DNA from: Prevotellaceae bacterium
GTDB taxonomy: Bacteria > Bacteroidota > Bacteroidia > Bacteroidales > Paludibacteraceae
NCBI GenBank assembly: GCA_020636695.1
Contig: JACJXJ010000004.1
Coordinates: 1 to 64,000, forward strand
Length of the DNA stretch: 64,000 bases
Direction of reading: 5' to 3'
Position numbers and translations under genes: made by a program. The notes under the pieces were generated by a model, which did no database searches, was not told where the DNA came from, and worked only from the letters and a program-made list of their open reading frames with translations. Shown one piece after another: positions 32,916-42,419 of this stretch (position 1 is the first letter of the stretch; the number at the start of each line of letters is the position of its first letter).

Positions 32916-33365
32916 ATGACTATGAAAAGATACCTTTTATTTATCAGCTTATTCATATTGAGCATTGGCTTTGTCAACGCACAACAAAGAGGCTGTAACA
33001 ATGCTAGACGCGAAGCTATGGAGGCTCAAAAAGTCGCCTTCATCACCGAAAAAGTAGGATTAACACCCGAAGAGGCTGAGAAATTTTGGCCATTGTACAA
33101 TAGTTTTGAAGCACAAAGACGAGATTTGAGGCATCAGATGCATGAGATTCGTCGCAATATCACTAGTGACTCGAACGAAGAAGATTACAAAAAGGCACTC
33201 AATGAACTCCAAAAAATCGATATGCAGCAAAGCGCTCTCAAACTCAAATACCACAAAGAATTTTTGAAAATATTATCAGCAAAAAAATTATTTAACTATT
33301 ATTCTGCTGAGAATGAATATAAAAAAGAACTGATAAAGCACATAGAACAGGGCTGTAGACGATAA
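32916..33365 (+). CDS. Spy/CpxP-like periplasmic protein
   Basis: 149 residues. The signal peptide (YLLFISLFILSIGFVNAQ) is followed by an all-helical, charged domain with the LTxxQ-like start VGLTPEEAEKFWPLYNSFEAQRRDLRHQ. Such proteins bind metal or unfolded envelope proteins and are often targets of envelope-stress sigma factors. It starts 4 bases after the membrane protein gene. ATG 32922 is an alternative start. Confidence 0.75.
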   Translation: MTMKRYLLFISLFILSIGFVNAQQRGCNNARREAMEAQKVAFITEKVGLTPEEAEKFWPLYNSFEAQRRDLRHQMHEIRRNITSDSNEEDYKKALNELQKIDMQQSALKLKYHKEFLKILSAKKLFNYYSAENEYKKELIKHIEQGCRR

Positions 33366-33380
33366 TTTTACAAAAAAGAT

Positions 33381-33411
33381 TTTGCTCACTCAAAAAAAAG
33401 CATTACCTTCG
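33381..33411 (+). promoter_or_regulatory. Promoter of tRNA-Cys
   Basis: TTTG at 33381-33384, a 19-base spacer, then TACCTTCG at 33404-33411, one base off TAnnTTTG. It ends 13 bases before the tRNA. Confidence 0.55.
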
Positions 33412-33424
33412 CAGTCGCAAAAAG

Positions 33425-33495
33425 GGTTCCTTGGCCGAGTGGCTAGGCACCGGTCTGCAAAACCGTCTACAGCAGTTCGAATCTGCTAGGAACCT
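33425..33495 (+). tRNA. tRNA-Cys (anticodon GCA)
   Basis: 71 nt. Acceptor GGTTCCT / AGGAACC; D arm GGCCGAGTGGCTAGGC; anticodon arm CGGT-CTGCAAA-ACCG carrying GCA; T arm AGCAG TTCGAAT CTGCT; discriminator T, as usual for Cys. CCA is not encoded. Confidence 0.95.
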
Positions 33496-33506
33496 CTCCA
33501 ACCAAA

Positions 33507-33535
33507 AGCCCTCAGTTCTAAAACAGGGGGCTTTG
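33507..33535 (+). terminator. Terminator after tRNA-Cys
   Basis: AAAGCCCTC pairs with GGGGGCTTT (one T-G wobble) around a loop of about 10 bases, followed by TGTTGT. Confidence 0.6.
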
Positions 33536-33570
33536 TTGTATTGTTCAAACAAACCTTATATAACATCACT

Positions 33571-34302
33571 ATGAAAAAGTACTTATTCCTTGCCCTTTTT
33601 GCGGTATCTTTGGCTGGCTGTCAGCAAAAGCACCCTGAAATTATTTCACAGGATTTTGTGCCTGTCACAGGAGTCACTATTTCCGATAGTTCAATCATTA
33701 AATTAATAGAGCCGTATAAAATTCTAATGGACTCTGACATGAATGTGGTCATTGGTACTTCGGCACAACCAATGAGTAAAGCTTTGCCTGAAGGGATACT
33801 AAACACCTTTGTAGCCAATGCCATGTTAACATATGGGAATCAAGTAAAACCAACCGATATTGCCATCACCAATTTGGGCGGATTACGTAATGATATTCAA
33901 GAAGGACCTATTACCGTGGGTGATGTGATGCAAGTTATGCCTTTTGATAATGCACTCGTGTTTTTAGAATTATCAGGCGAAGAAGTAGAAGAATTATGTG
34001 AAGCGATAGCTAAAAAAGGCGGCGATGTAGTAGCAGGTATCTCGATGAAGATAGAAGGCGATGAGGCTGAAGATATTCTTATTCAAGGTCAACCCATCGA
34101 TGAACATAAAAACTACCGAATCATCACAACCGATTATTTATCATTTGGCAATGACCACCTAGAGCCATTAGCTAAATTTAAAACCATAGAGCCATTAAAC
34201 ATTTTACTGCGCGATGTGCTCATCCAAAATATCAAAGACGAAACCGCATCTGGGCGTCCTATTCAACCAACCTTAAAAAATGAAATCTATGTTGAACAAT
34301 AA
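33571..34302 (+). CDS. 5'-nucleotidase C-terminal domain lipoprotein
   Basis: 243 residues from ATG 33571 (the open frame starts earlier at a TTG). The lipoprotein signal is YLFLALFAVSLAGC. The rest matches the C-terminal substrate-binding domain of UshA-type 5'-nucleotidases: NTFVANAMLTYG, AITNLGGLRNDIQEGPITVGDVMQVMPFDNALV and YRIITTDYLSFGNDH. The metallophosphatase half is encoded separately just downstream with overlapping ends, so the two polypeptides probably form one enzyme on the envelope. Confidence 0.9.
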   Translation: MKKYLFLALFAVSLAGCQQKHPEIISQDFVPVTGVTISDSSIIKLIEPYKILMDSDMNVVIGTSAQPMSKALPEGILNTFVANAMLTYGNQVKPTDIAITNLGGLRNDIQEGPITVGDVMQVMPFDNALVFLELSGEEVEELCEAIAKKGGDVVAGISMKIEGDEAEDILIQGQPIDEHKNYRIITTDYLSFGNDHLEPLAKFKTIEPLNILLRDVLIQNIKDETASGRPIQPTLKNEIYVEQ

Positions 34303-35113
34303 GAACTTCACACTCGTCATAATCGGCGTTATGATAGCACTTAGTGCCTGCAATAATAAAACGCCGAAACAATTGATTATTTTACACACCAACGACTCAC
34401 ATAGTCAGGTAGAAGCCACCAAAGATGGATTGGGCGGTTTTGCTCCTCGTCAGGCACTCATTGATAGTTTCCGCGCTGAAAATCCAAACGTATTATTAAT
34501 TGATGCTGGCGATATTTTTCAAGGAACACCCTACTTTAATATGTTCAACGGTCGTTTAGAAATAGATGCTTACAATAAAATGGGCTACGAAGCTGCCACC
34601 TTTGGTAATCATGAATTTGACAAAGGCATTGATACCTTGGCAGCGCGTGTTCGTCAAGCTAATTTCCCTTTTGTCTGCTGCAACTACGAAGTAGCAGGCA
34701 CACCGCTCGAAGGTTTAGTCAAACACTACATTGTAGTTGAGAAAGATGGTTTAAAAGTGGGCATTTTAGGACTAGGAGTTGACCCTAACAAACTTATTTT
34801 GGAAACTTACTTTGGCGGTATTAAGTACGAAGATCCTATAAAAGCAGCCAACCGTTACGCTGAAATCTTAAAAAACAAAGAAAAATGCGATTTTATAATC
34901 GCGCTTTCACATCTTGGATATTCATCAGACCCAAATGTAATGTCCGATTCGATATTGGCTGCAAATAGTCGTAATATCGACCTTATTTTAGGCGGTCACA
35001 CGCACGAAATACGAGGTAAATTCAATATCAAAAATTTGGATAACAAAACGGTTTCTGTGATGCAAGCTGGAAAATCGGCTAAAGAAATAACGGCGACAGT
35101 TGTAGAATATTAA
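34280..35113 (+). CDS. 5'-nucleotidase metallophosphatase-domain lipoprotein
   Basis: 277 residues. The signal IIGVMIALSAC is of lipoprotein type. The calcineurin-like motifs are ILHTNDSHSQ, LLIDAGDIFQGTPYF, GYEAATFGNHEFDKGID, IIALSHLGY and DLILGGHTHEI. It lacks the C-terminal domain found in UshA, which is supplied by the gene before it. The start at 34280 overlaps that gene by 23 bases; ATG 34289 is an alternative. It probably hydrolyses nucleotides or UDP-sugars outside the inner membrane. Confidence 0.92.
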   Translation: MKSMLNNKNFTLVIIGVMIALSACNNKTPKQLIILHTNDSHSQVEATKDGLGGFAPRQALIDSFRAENPNVLLIDAGDIFQGTPYFNMFNGRLEIDAYNKMGYEAATFGNHEFDKGIDTLAARVRQANFPFVCCNYEVAGTPLEGLVKHYIVVEKDGLKVGILGLGVDPNKLILETYFGGIKYEDPIKAANRYAEILKNKEKCDFIIALSHLGYSSDPNVMSDSILAANSRNIDLILGGHTHEIRGKFNIKNLDNKTVSVMQAGKSAKEITATVVEY

Positions 35114-35131
35114 ACCGCAGCATATACTACT

Positions 35132-35163
35132 AAAAAAGGTCATCTATATAGATGACCTTTTTT
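35132..35163. terminator. Bidirectional terminator after the 5'-nucleotidase genes
   Basis: Perfect 15-bp stem AAAAAAGGTCATCTA and complement with two bases between the arms. It is shared with the convergent rubrerythrin gene. Confidence 0.9.
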
Positions 35164-35182
35164 AGTGTAATGCCTTTTGCAA

Positions 35183-35758
35183 TTACATATTTTCTTTCTT
35201 AACTTCAAAATAAGCTTGAGGATGCAAACAAGCAGGACAAGCTTGGGGAGCTTCTTTACCTACATGAATGTAGCCACAATTGCGACATTGCCAAACTACT
35301 TCACCCTCTTTAGCAAAAACAGAAGCTGTTTCGATATTAGCCACAAATGCACGATAACGCTCTTCGTGTGCTTTTTCTGCAATCGCTATATTACGATACA
35401 TAGCCGCAATTGATAAGAAACCTTCTTGCTCTGCCACATCCGCAAAATGAGGATAATCGTGCGACCACTCTTCGTGTTCACCGGCTGCAGCAGCTTGGAG
35501 ATTATCGATAGTACGACCAATAACACCTGCTGGAAAACTTGCAGTAATTTCTACCATACCACCTTCTAAAAACTTAAACATGCGTTTAGCATGCTCTTTT
35601 TCTTGATCGGCTGTTTCCGTAAAAATAGCAGCAATCTGTTCAAAACCTTCCTTTTTAGCAGCACTTGCAAAATAGGTGTAACGCATACGAGCCTGACTTT
35701 CGCCAGCAAAAGAATGCATTAGATTCTTTTCAGTTTGTGTTCCTTTAATACTTTTCAT
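35183..35758 (-). CDS. rbr: Rubrerythrin
   Basis: 191 residues. The N-terminal ferritin-like diiron domain has FAGESQARMRYTYFASAAKKEG and TADQEKEHAKRMFKFL, with the second set in IAIAEKAHEERYRAF. The C-terminal rubredoxin-like site is CRNCGYIHVGKEAPQACPAC. Rubrerythrin reduces hydrogen peroxide in anaerobes, so its presence suits an anaerobic or microaerophilic host. It is monocistronic. Confidence 0.97.
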   Translation of the reverse strand: MKSIKGTQTEKNLMHSFAGESQARMRYTYFASAAKKEGFEQIAAIFTETADQEKEHAKRMFKFLEGGMVEITASFPAGVIGRTIDNLQAAAAGEHEEWSHDYPHFADVAEQEGFLSIAAMYRNIAIAEKAHEERYRAFVANIETASVFAKEGEVVWQCRNCGYIHVGKEAPQACPACLHPQAYFEVKKENM

Positions 35759-35883
35759 AGATTATAAATTTAAAATTAGTAGTTCTATCGGAGTGTAAAA
35801 TTAGCGTTTTATTTTGAAATAACCATACACCAACTTATTTTTCTTAGTACTAATTTTCCATTGTAAAGTTTGAATGCTTTTTG

Positions 35884-35891
35884 TACCTTTG
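35884..35891 (+). promoter_or_regulatory. Bacteroidota -7 element for the UvrD/PcrA gene
   Basis: TACCTTTG followed by T, 25 bases before the ATG at 35917. Confidence 0.65.
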
Positions 35892-35916
35892 TAGTTTGTA
35901 ATCTTTCAAGAACGCT

Positions 35917-38218
35917 ATGGCTATCGAGCAATCACCAGCTACCTCTCAAACCGATAATTTAAGAGATTTACTTAACGCAAACCAATACGAGGCTGTCACT
36001 TATACCGACGGCCCTTCGCTTATTGTGGCTGGAGCTGGTTCTGGTAAAACACGCGTATTGACCTATAAAATTGCCTATTTATTACAAAACGGATGGCATC
36101 CAAGCCAAATTCTCGCGTTAACGTTCACCAATAAAGCTGCCGAAGAGATGAAAGGGCGTATCGCCAAATTGGTAGGTGAACAACGCGCTAAATATCTCTG
36201 GATGGGAACTTTTCACTCCATTTTTTCAAAAATTCTACGCTACGAAGCCTCGCATCTTGGGTTTACCTCTAATTTCACGATATACGATTCGAGCGATTCC
36301 AAAAGTTTGATTCGTAGTTTAATCAAAGAGTTACAACTCGACGACAAAACTTATAAAGTAAACAACATACAAAGTCGCATTTCATTTGCCAAAAATCAAT
36401 TGGTAACGCCAGCCACTTATGCCAATGATTCGGACATGATGCGTTCCGACATGAATTCCAAAACGCCACGTTTTATAGAGGTTTATCAACTCTATTGCCA
36501 GCGCTGCAGGAACTCGAACGCGATGGATTTTGATGATTTGTTACTTTACACGAATACCCTTTTTGAAAAACATCCTGAAATTCTTAAAACCTATCAAGAA
36601 CGATTTGGTTACATTTTAGTGGATGAGTATCAAGATACAAACCGTGCGCAGCATTTAATTGTGAGTAAATTGGCAGCCAATCATCAACGTATTTGCGTGG
36701 TAGGCGACGATGCACAAAGCATCTATTCGTTTCGTGGTGCCAATATCGACAATATGTTGATGTTTCAACGGCAATATGAGGGCTGTAAACTGTTCAAACT
36801 GGAACAAAATTACCGTTCGACACAAACGCTCGTTAATGCGGCCAACTCCTTAATCAGCAGGAATAAAAATCAAATCCGCAAAAACGTATTTTCGGATGGC
36901 GATATCGGAAAAGCGATTAAATTACTCACAGCCTACAGCGATTACGACGAAGCGTTTGCTGTAGCAGCCACTATGCAAGAAAGCATTAGAGACACACGTG
37001 ATGCCTACAGCGATTACGCCATATTATACCGCACTAACGCGCAATCGCGCACCTTGGAAGAGGCACTTCGAAAACGTGCCATTCCATATAAAATCTATGG
37101 CGGTTTGTCGTTTTACCAACGCAAAGAAGTAAAAGACATTCTGGCTTATTTACGTTTAATCATCAATCCAAATGATGAAGAATCGTTTAAGCGCATCATC
37201 AATTATCCGGCACGCGGCATTGGTGAAACCACCCAACAAAAAATATTACAAACGGCTCACACGCACGCTGTAAGTCCGCTAGAAGTAGTTAAAAATCCAG
37301 CAGATTTCACACTAGATATCAATAACGGCACCGCCAAAAAAATACAAAATTTTGGTAGCTTAATTGAACAATTCAGGACACTGAATGAAGACAAAGATGC
37401 ATACGTTGTAGCCGAACAAGTGGTTATCGCCTCGGGCATTATGCAAGATATTTCTGTAGATAATACACCTGAAAACTTGAGCCGCAAAGAAAATGTGCAA
37501 GAACTTTTGAGTGCTATCAATCAATTTTGCGAAGAAAAAGCAAATGCTGGCGATACCGAATTAAAGTTGGTGGACTTTTTATCGGAAGTAGCTCTACTCA
37601 CCGACCAGGACAAAGAAAGCGAAAATGACAAAAATCGTGTCACCATGATGACAGTGCATGCTGCCAAAGGTTTGGAATTTAAACACGTCTTTATCGTTGG
37701 ACTTGAAGAAAATTTATTTCCATCCAACATGTGCGAAACAGAAAGAGAGTTGGAAGAAGAGCGTCGTTTATTATATGTAGCTCTCACACGCGCTAAAATA
37801 GATTGTGTAATAAGTTATGCTAAATCGCGATTTAGAAATGGTCAAACCCAATTTTCAAATCCAAGTCGCTTTTTACACGATATTGATGCAAAATATTTCC
37901 AAACGCCTTATGAAGATAAAAAACCAGAAATAGTACGCTCAACCACGCCTACATTTTCAAAGTTTGATACGCCACCAACTATTAGCACGCCACAACGTTT
38001 AAAAACGTATTGTGCCAAGTAATCAAAGTAACATTAACACAGGTCATCATAATTATCCATACCAAGTGGGCATGCACGTTCATCATCATGTGTTTGGAAA
38101 TGGTGAAATCATCGCAATCGAAGGGAATGGTGATAATACCAAAGCACATATCCATTTTGAAACACATGGCGAAAAACCATTGCTTCTTAAATATGCTAAA
38201 CTAACAATAATAGACTAA
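35917..38218 (+). CDS. UvrD/PcrA-family ATP-dependent DNA helicase (apparent frameshift near the 3' end)
   Basis: Reading across a one-base shift near 38010 gives about 766 residues, the normal length. Superfamily 1 motifs are VAGAGSGKTRVLTYKIAYL (I), LALTFTNKAAEEM (Ia), ILVDEYQDTNRAQ (II), VVGDDAQSIYSFRGA (III), LEQNYRST (IV), VTMMTVHAAKGLEF (V) and ERRLLYVALTRAK (VI). The C-terminal segment after the shift (YQVGMHVHHHVFGNGEII ... KYAKLTIID) is the Tudor-like end seen in PcrA. It unwinds DNA in repair and replication restart. One extra T in CGTATTGTG would explain the break. Confidence 0.93.
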
Positions 38219-38253
38219 AGTTAACGTTATAAACATCGATAAAGCCTAATTTT

Positions 38254-40700
38254 TTGAAAAAAAATCTTCTCATACTAATCTTGCTGTTTTTGTGTGGCGC
38301 GCTCCCTGCAAAAAAAATATATTTACGCGGTTATGTACTCGACAATAACAATCGTGGTATAGATTTAGCAAACATACAAGTAAAAGGAACCAGTCAAGGT
38401 ACTTCTACCAACGAACAAGGTTTTTATGAATTACGTCTCGAGGCAACGGACACTTTTCACGTGGTATATTCTTGCATTGGCTACGAAACTAAAGAATACA
38501 AGTTCCCAGCAACAGAAGACGTCATAAATGCCACCAAAATATTACCATCGGTTTCGACACAATTGGAAAGTGTTGAAATTAGAGCTTTTCAACGCCAAAC
38601 AAACACCATGCAAGGCATCGATACCGAAAAATTCAGAATGATGCCAGACGCTTCGGGTGGAAATTTAGAATCGATGTTATCGAGTTTTGCTGGCGTTAAT
38701 TCCACCAACGAATTGAGTTCTCAATACTCTGTACGTGGTGGTAGTTACGACGAGAACAGCGTTTATGTCAATAATATTGAAGTCTATCGACCATTGCTAG
38801 TGCGGGCAGGACAACAAGAAGGATTGAGTTTTATTAATCCAGATTTGGTAGATAAAGTTCAGTTTTCGGCTGGTGGCTTTAGTGCAAAATATGGCGACAA
38901 AATGTCGTCGGTATTGGATGTAACCTACAAAATAACCTGAAACAATTTGAAAGTTCACTCGCCATTAGTTTATTGGGAGCTTCTGGCATACTTAGGTTCT
39001 GCCTCCAAAAACTTCACACAAGTACACGGTATTCGTTATAAAACGTCATCGTACTTACTAGGTACACTCGATACCCAAGGTGAATATTCGCCTTCATTTG
39101 TGGATTACCAAACCTATATGACGTTTAAATTCAGCGACAAGTGGAATGGTTCATTTTTAGGTAATTTCTCGCAAAATTATTATCGATTTACACCTGTTGA
39201 AAGAGAGACATCATTTGGAACCTTACAAATGAACCGGAACTTTAAAGTCTTTTTTGAAGGTATGGAAAAAGACATCTTTAGAACTTATTTTGGGGCATTT
39301 ACGGTTAATTATCAGCCGCACAAAAACCTCAAATTAAGTGTTATGACTTCCACTTACAATACGAATGAACAAGAAACTTACGATATTACTGGCCAATATT
39401 GGTTGTCGGATTTAGATATAAACAATACTGGTTACACCAACAACCAGGGCGTTGGTACGTACCACGAGCATGCGCGCAACCGCTTATCGGCTACAGTAAT
39501 CAATTTGTCACACTTAGGAGAATTTAAATATGCCAATCACCATATGCAATGGGGTGTAGGTATTCAACAGGAAATTATTTTAGACCGTATACGCGAATGG
39601 GAATTTAGAGATTCTGCAGGCTATTCACTCCCCTACAATCCTGAAAAGGTTGAACTCATTTATAATCTTTCGGCGAAAACCAACCTAAGTACAACGCGTT
39701 TTACTGGCTATTTCGAAGAAACCTATAAAATCCCTTCCGCCACAGGTTTATGGACATTCAATGGCGGTGTGCGTTTTAACTATTGGTCGTTCAACAAAGA
39801 GTGGCTTGTAAGTCCACGCATTTCAGGTTCTTATTTTCCCGATTGGGATGTGGACGTTAATTTCCGAATGGCGGCGGGTTTATACCATCAAGCACCTTTT
39901 TATAAAGAAATTCGAACAGAAGTTACTGACAACGATGGGAATACCACAATGGTACTAAATCCCAAACATACAAGCACAACGCTCATTACACTTGTTACTT
40001 GGTGCTGATTATTTCTTTAGGCTTGGAATCGACCATTCAAATTTACGGTTGAAGGATATTATAAACCAGGTGATCGGATTAATCCCTATTATGTAGACAA
40101 TGTGCGCATTCGTTATAGTGGTCAGAATAATGCCGTAGCACAAACAGCGGGTGTCGATTTAAAATTATTTGGTGAATTTGTGCCTGGCACCGATTCGTGG
40201 ATTTCATTCTCGTGGATGTATTCTAAAGAAGATATTCTAAATGATTCTTATCAAGTATATAGCAACACTGGAAATTTGTTAGGCACTGTTTATCCCGGCT
40301 ATATTTCACGACCAAATGAACAACGTTACAATGTATCAATGTTTTTTCAAGACTATTTCCCAAACCATCCTGAATATAAAATATACTTAAAATTAGTATG
40401 GTCTGATGGATTACCATTTGGGCCACCTCATAGTGAACGATATCAAGCAGTATTGCGTACAAAAGCCTATAACCGTGTAGATATTGGAGCATCACGTGGC
40501 TTTTTGAAGGGACAAGATAAATTTATGGATAAACAAAACGTGATAAAAGCGCTTTGGCTCAATTTGAATTATTTAACCTATTCAATATTAGAAATGTAAA
40601 CTCCTATTATTGGGTAACCGACATCTACAATCAACAGTTTGCAGTTCCCAACTACCTCACAGGATTTATGGTTAATTTTAAAGTCTCGGTTGATTTCTAA
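38254..40700 (+). CDS. TonB-dependent outer-membrane receptor (several apparent frameshifts)
   Basis: About 815 residues when read across shifts near 38930, 38985, 40003, 40030 and 40566. Order: signal peptide, a carboxypeptidase-regulatory-like domain (LRGYVLDNNNRGIDLANIQV), a plug domain (MLSSFAGVNSTNELSSQYSV, YVNNIEVYRP, FSAGGFSAKYGDKMSSVLDV), then a beta barrel with repeated aromatic strands, ending in VNFKVSVDF. The shifts near 38930 and 38985 compensate each other within 55 bases. The only start available is TTG 38254. The ligand is unknown, and no SusD partner is adjacent. A true pseudogene is possible, but neighbouring core genes have the same kind of damage. Confidence 0.85.
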
Positions 40701-40736
40701 CTAAAAAAGCTACTCGTTTGAGTAGCTTTTTTAGTT
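40699..40736. terminator. Bidirectional terminator after the TonB receptor
   Basis: Perfect 17-bp stem AACTAAAAAAGCTACTC and complement with loop GTTT, overlapping the receptor stop codon. Confidence 0.92.
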
Positions 40737-40755
40737 AGATTATTTGTGAACTAGT

Positions 40756-41699
40756 TTATTTCTTAAGAAAAGCACGAACTTCTTTACGACGAACAATACC
40801 CCAAGCCACTAAAGCGCCAAACACATAACCACCCAATACCCAAAACAGCATACAAAGTATACGCCATGGAGCCAATAAAACCATATCTGATTGAAAATTA
40901 ATAGTATGTGTATTCTGTGCTAACTGAGTAGCAATATGGTCACGTTGTTCCATGACTTCAAACATACTTTCGTGGAAAAAGTTCTTTTCTTTTTCTGCAA
41001 ATACAAATGTTCTTCCACCTCTAATGCAATCGGTTTAGATTTAGAAAATATTCATAATTAGCCAAACTATCTAAACGTTTCACCTCTCTTATTATAGGCG
41101 GAAGTTGAGTTTCCAAACGCTCTTTTCCTTGTTGCGTCAATAACACAACACCAGCTTGTTTGTCAAAATAAGTTTGTAATCCTTTTTGAATTGGTTTAAA
41201 ATCAGTAATGCCTTTAGCTGAGACACGCAAATAAAAACGATCGTTCATTACCACATTAACTGTATCTACCAAAAAATCTGGTTCACGATCAAAATCTGGA
41301 AAATCTGGAATTTTATCAGCTTTTTAAATCAATATAATTAAACGTCTCAAATTTGCGAATCTTACTAGCAATAGATTCTGGCAACTGCAAATCCACCGCC
41401 AAATCCTTTGTGCGACAGTGTGAATTCAGACGAGCGATGTGATCAAGTACTGCAGGTCGAGCTTCTTCTACAAATAAAATGGTAGATCCTCCTTTAAACG
41501 TGGTTCGAGCTGGTGTCGTAAAAAACCAACCAGCAAAAAAAGCCAAAATTATAAAGGCCAAAATCACCCAACTATTTTGTATAGAGAATCTCAACAACAG
41601 TAACAAGGATTTGCCTAGACGCTTTAACCCACGTGCAAGTCCTCTAAAAATAAGATAAATAAAATCCAACAAATTAATCTCTTTGTGTTCATTTTCCAT
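40756..41699 (-). CDS. Wzz-like (chain-length determinant-type) membrane protein (apparent frameshifts)
   Basis: About 314 residues when read across breaks near 41325 (one A missing from an A run) and 41030. Two membrane helices flank a soluble middle: SWVILAFIILAFFAGWFF near the N-terminus after a cytoplasmic start EINLLDFIYLIFRGL, and WRILCMLFWVLGGYVFGALVAWGIVRRKEVRAFLKK at the C-terminus. This topology and the N-terminal sequence resemble Wzz/polysaccharide co-polymerases, but no glycosyltransferases are adjacent and the middle is shorter than usual. The function is therefore tentative. Confidence 0.6.
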
Positions 41700-41729
41700 A
41701 GTAAATAGGCTATTTTAAAATTAAGTTTA

Positions 41730-41737
41730 CAAAAGTA
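41730..41737 (-). promoter_or_regulatory. Bacteroidota -7 element for the Wzz-like gene
   Basis: Minus-strand TACTTTTG, 31 bases before the start at 41699. Confidence 0.6.
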
Positions 41738-41752
41738 ACGTAAATTGTTCTA

Positions 41753-42412
41753 TTAGGAAAGTTTTTCTTCGTCTTCTAGCGGAATATTCCAATATTCCTC
41801 CTCATCCGAACTCTCTTCTTCCCAAATTTTGACTGGTTTTTGAGGCCCTTGATGTCTATATACAAACGCAAGCACAACCCCAATTATTGCCCCAAACAGA
41901 TGTCCTTCCCACGAAACAGTATCTGTTGGCTGCCAAGGAAATAGATGCCAAACCATGCTGCCATATAAAAATATAACTATAAATGAAATGGCCATAAGCG
42001 GTATATGATGGCGAATGAAGCCACTCACCAACAAGAAAAAAGCCAAAGCGTAAATTACGCCACTAGCTCAAACATGGGAGCCTGCACGTCCACCAAGCCA
42101 AATACACACGCCTACTAATAACCACTCATAAAACGCAATTTTAAGGGCTATGTTGTGATAAAAATAAAACAAGGAAACGGACAACACCCAAAACGACACC
42201 ACATTATTTAATAAATGCTGCCACGAAGCATGCACAAAAATATGTGTAAAAATTCCTAGCAATCCTTTCCATGTACGTGGCCAAATTCCACCAATTTCAG
42301 CATCAACATGAAACCACTGCATAAGCACAAACACAAATCCCATACTAAAAACGCACAGCGTGGGAATAAACAAAGCATAAAAAACACGTTGTTTAATTTT
42401 GTTCTCAGCCAT
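41753..42412 (-). CDS. Rhomboid-family intramembrane serine protease interrupted by an in-frame TGA
   Basis: 219 codons in a single frame with one internal TGA at 42070-42068. Family landmarks are IGGIWPRTWKGLLGIFTHIFVHASWQHLLNNVVSFWVLS (WR-like loop and HxxxN motif), the Ser motif, where GASG would be expected but the first Gly codon reads TGA, leaving ASGVIYALAFFLLVSG, and WEGHLFGAIIGVVLAFVY with the catalytic His. A single G-to-T change (GGA to TGA) explains the break, so no frameshift is needed. It starts 8 bases after uvrA ends. Confidence 0.85.
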
Positions 42413-42419
42413 ACAAAGT

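Noticed and set aside
38012..38218. Separate small gene after uvrD
   Set aside because: Its translation is the normal C-terminal end of PcrA/UvrD helicases in the next frame, so it is the tail of that gene across a frameshift.
42068..42070. TGA recoded as an amino acid in the rhomboid gene
   Set aside because: TGA is a normal stop in other genes of this window, and no SECIS-like or other recoding signal was seen.
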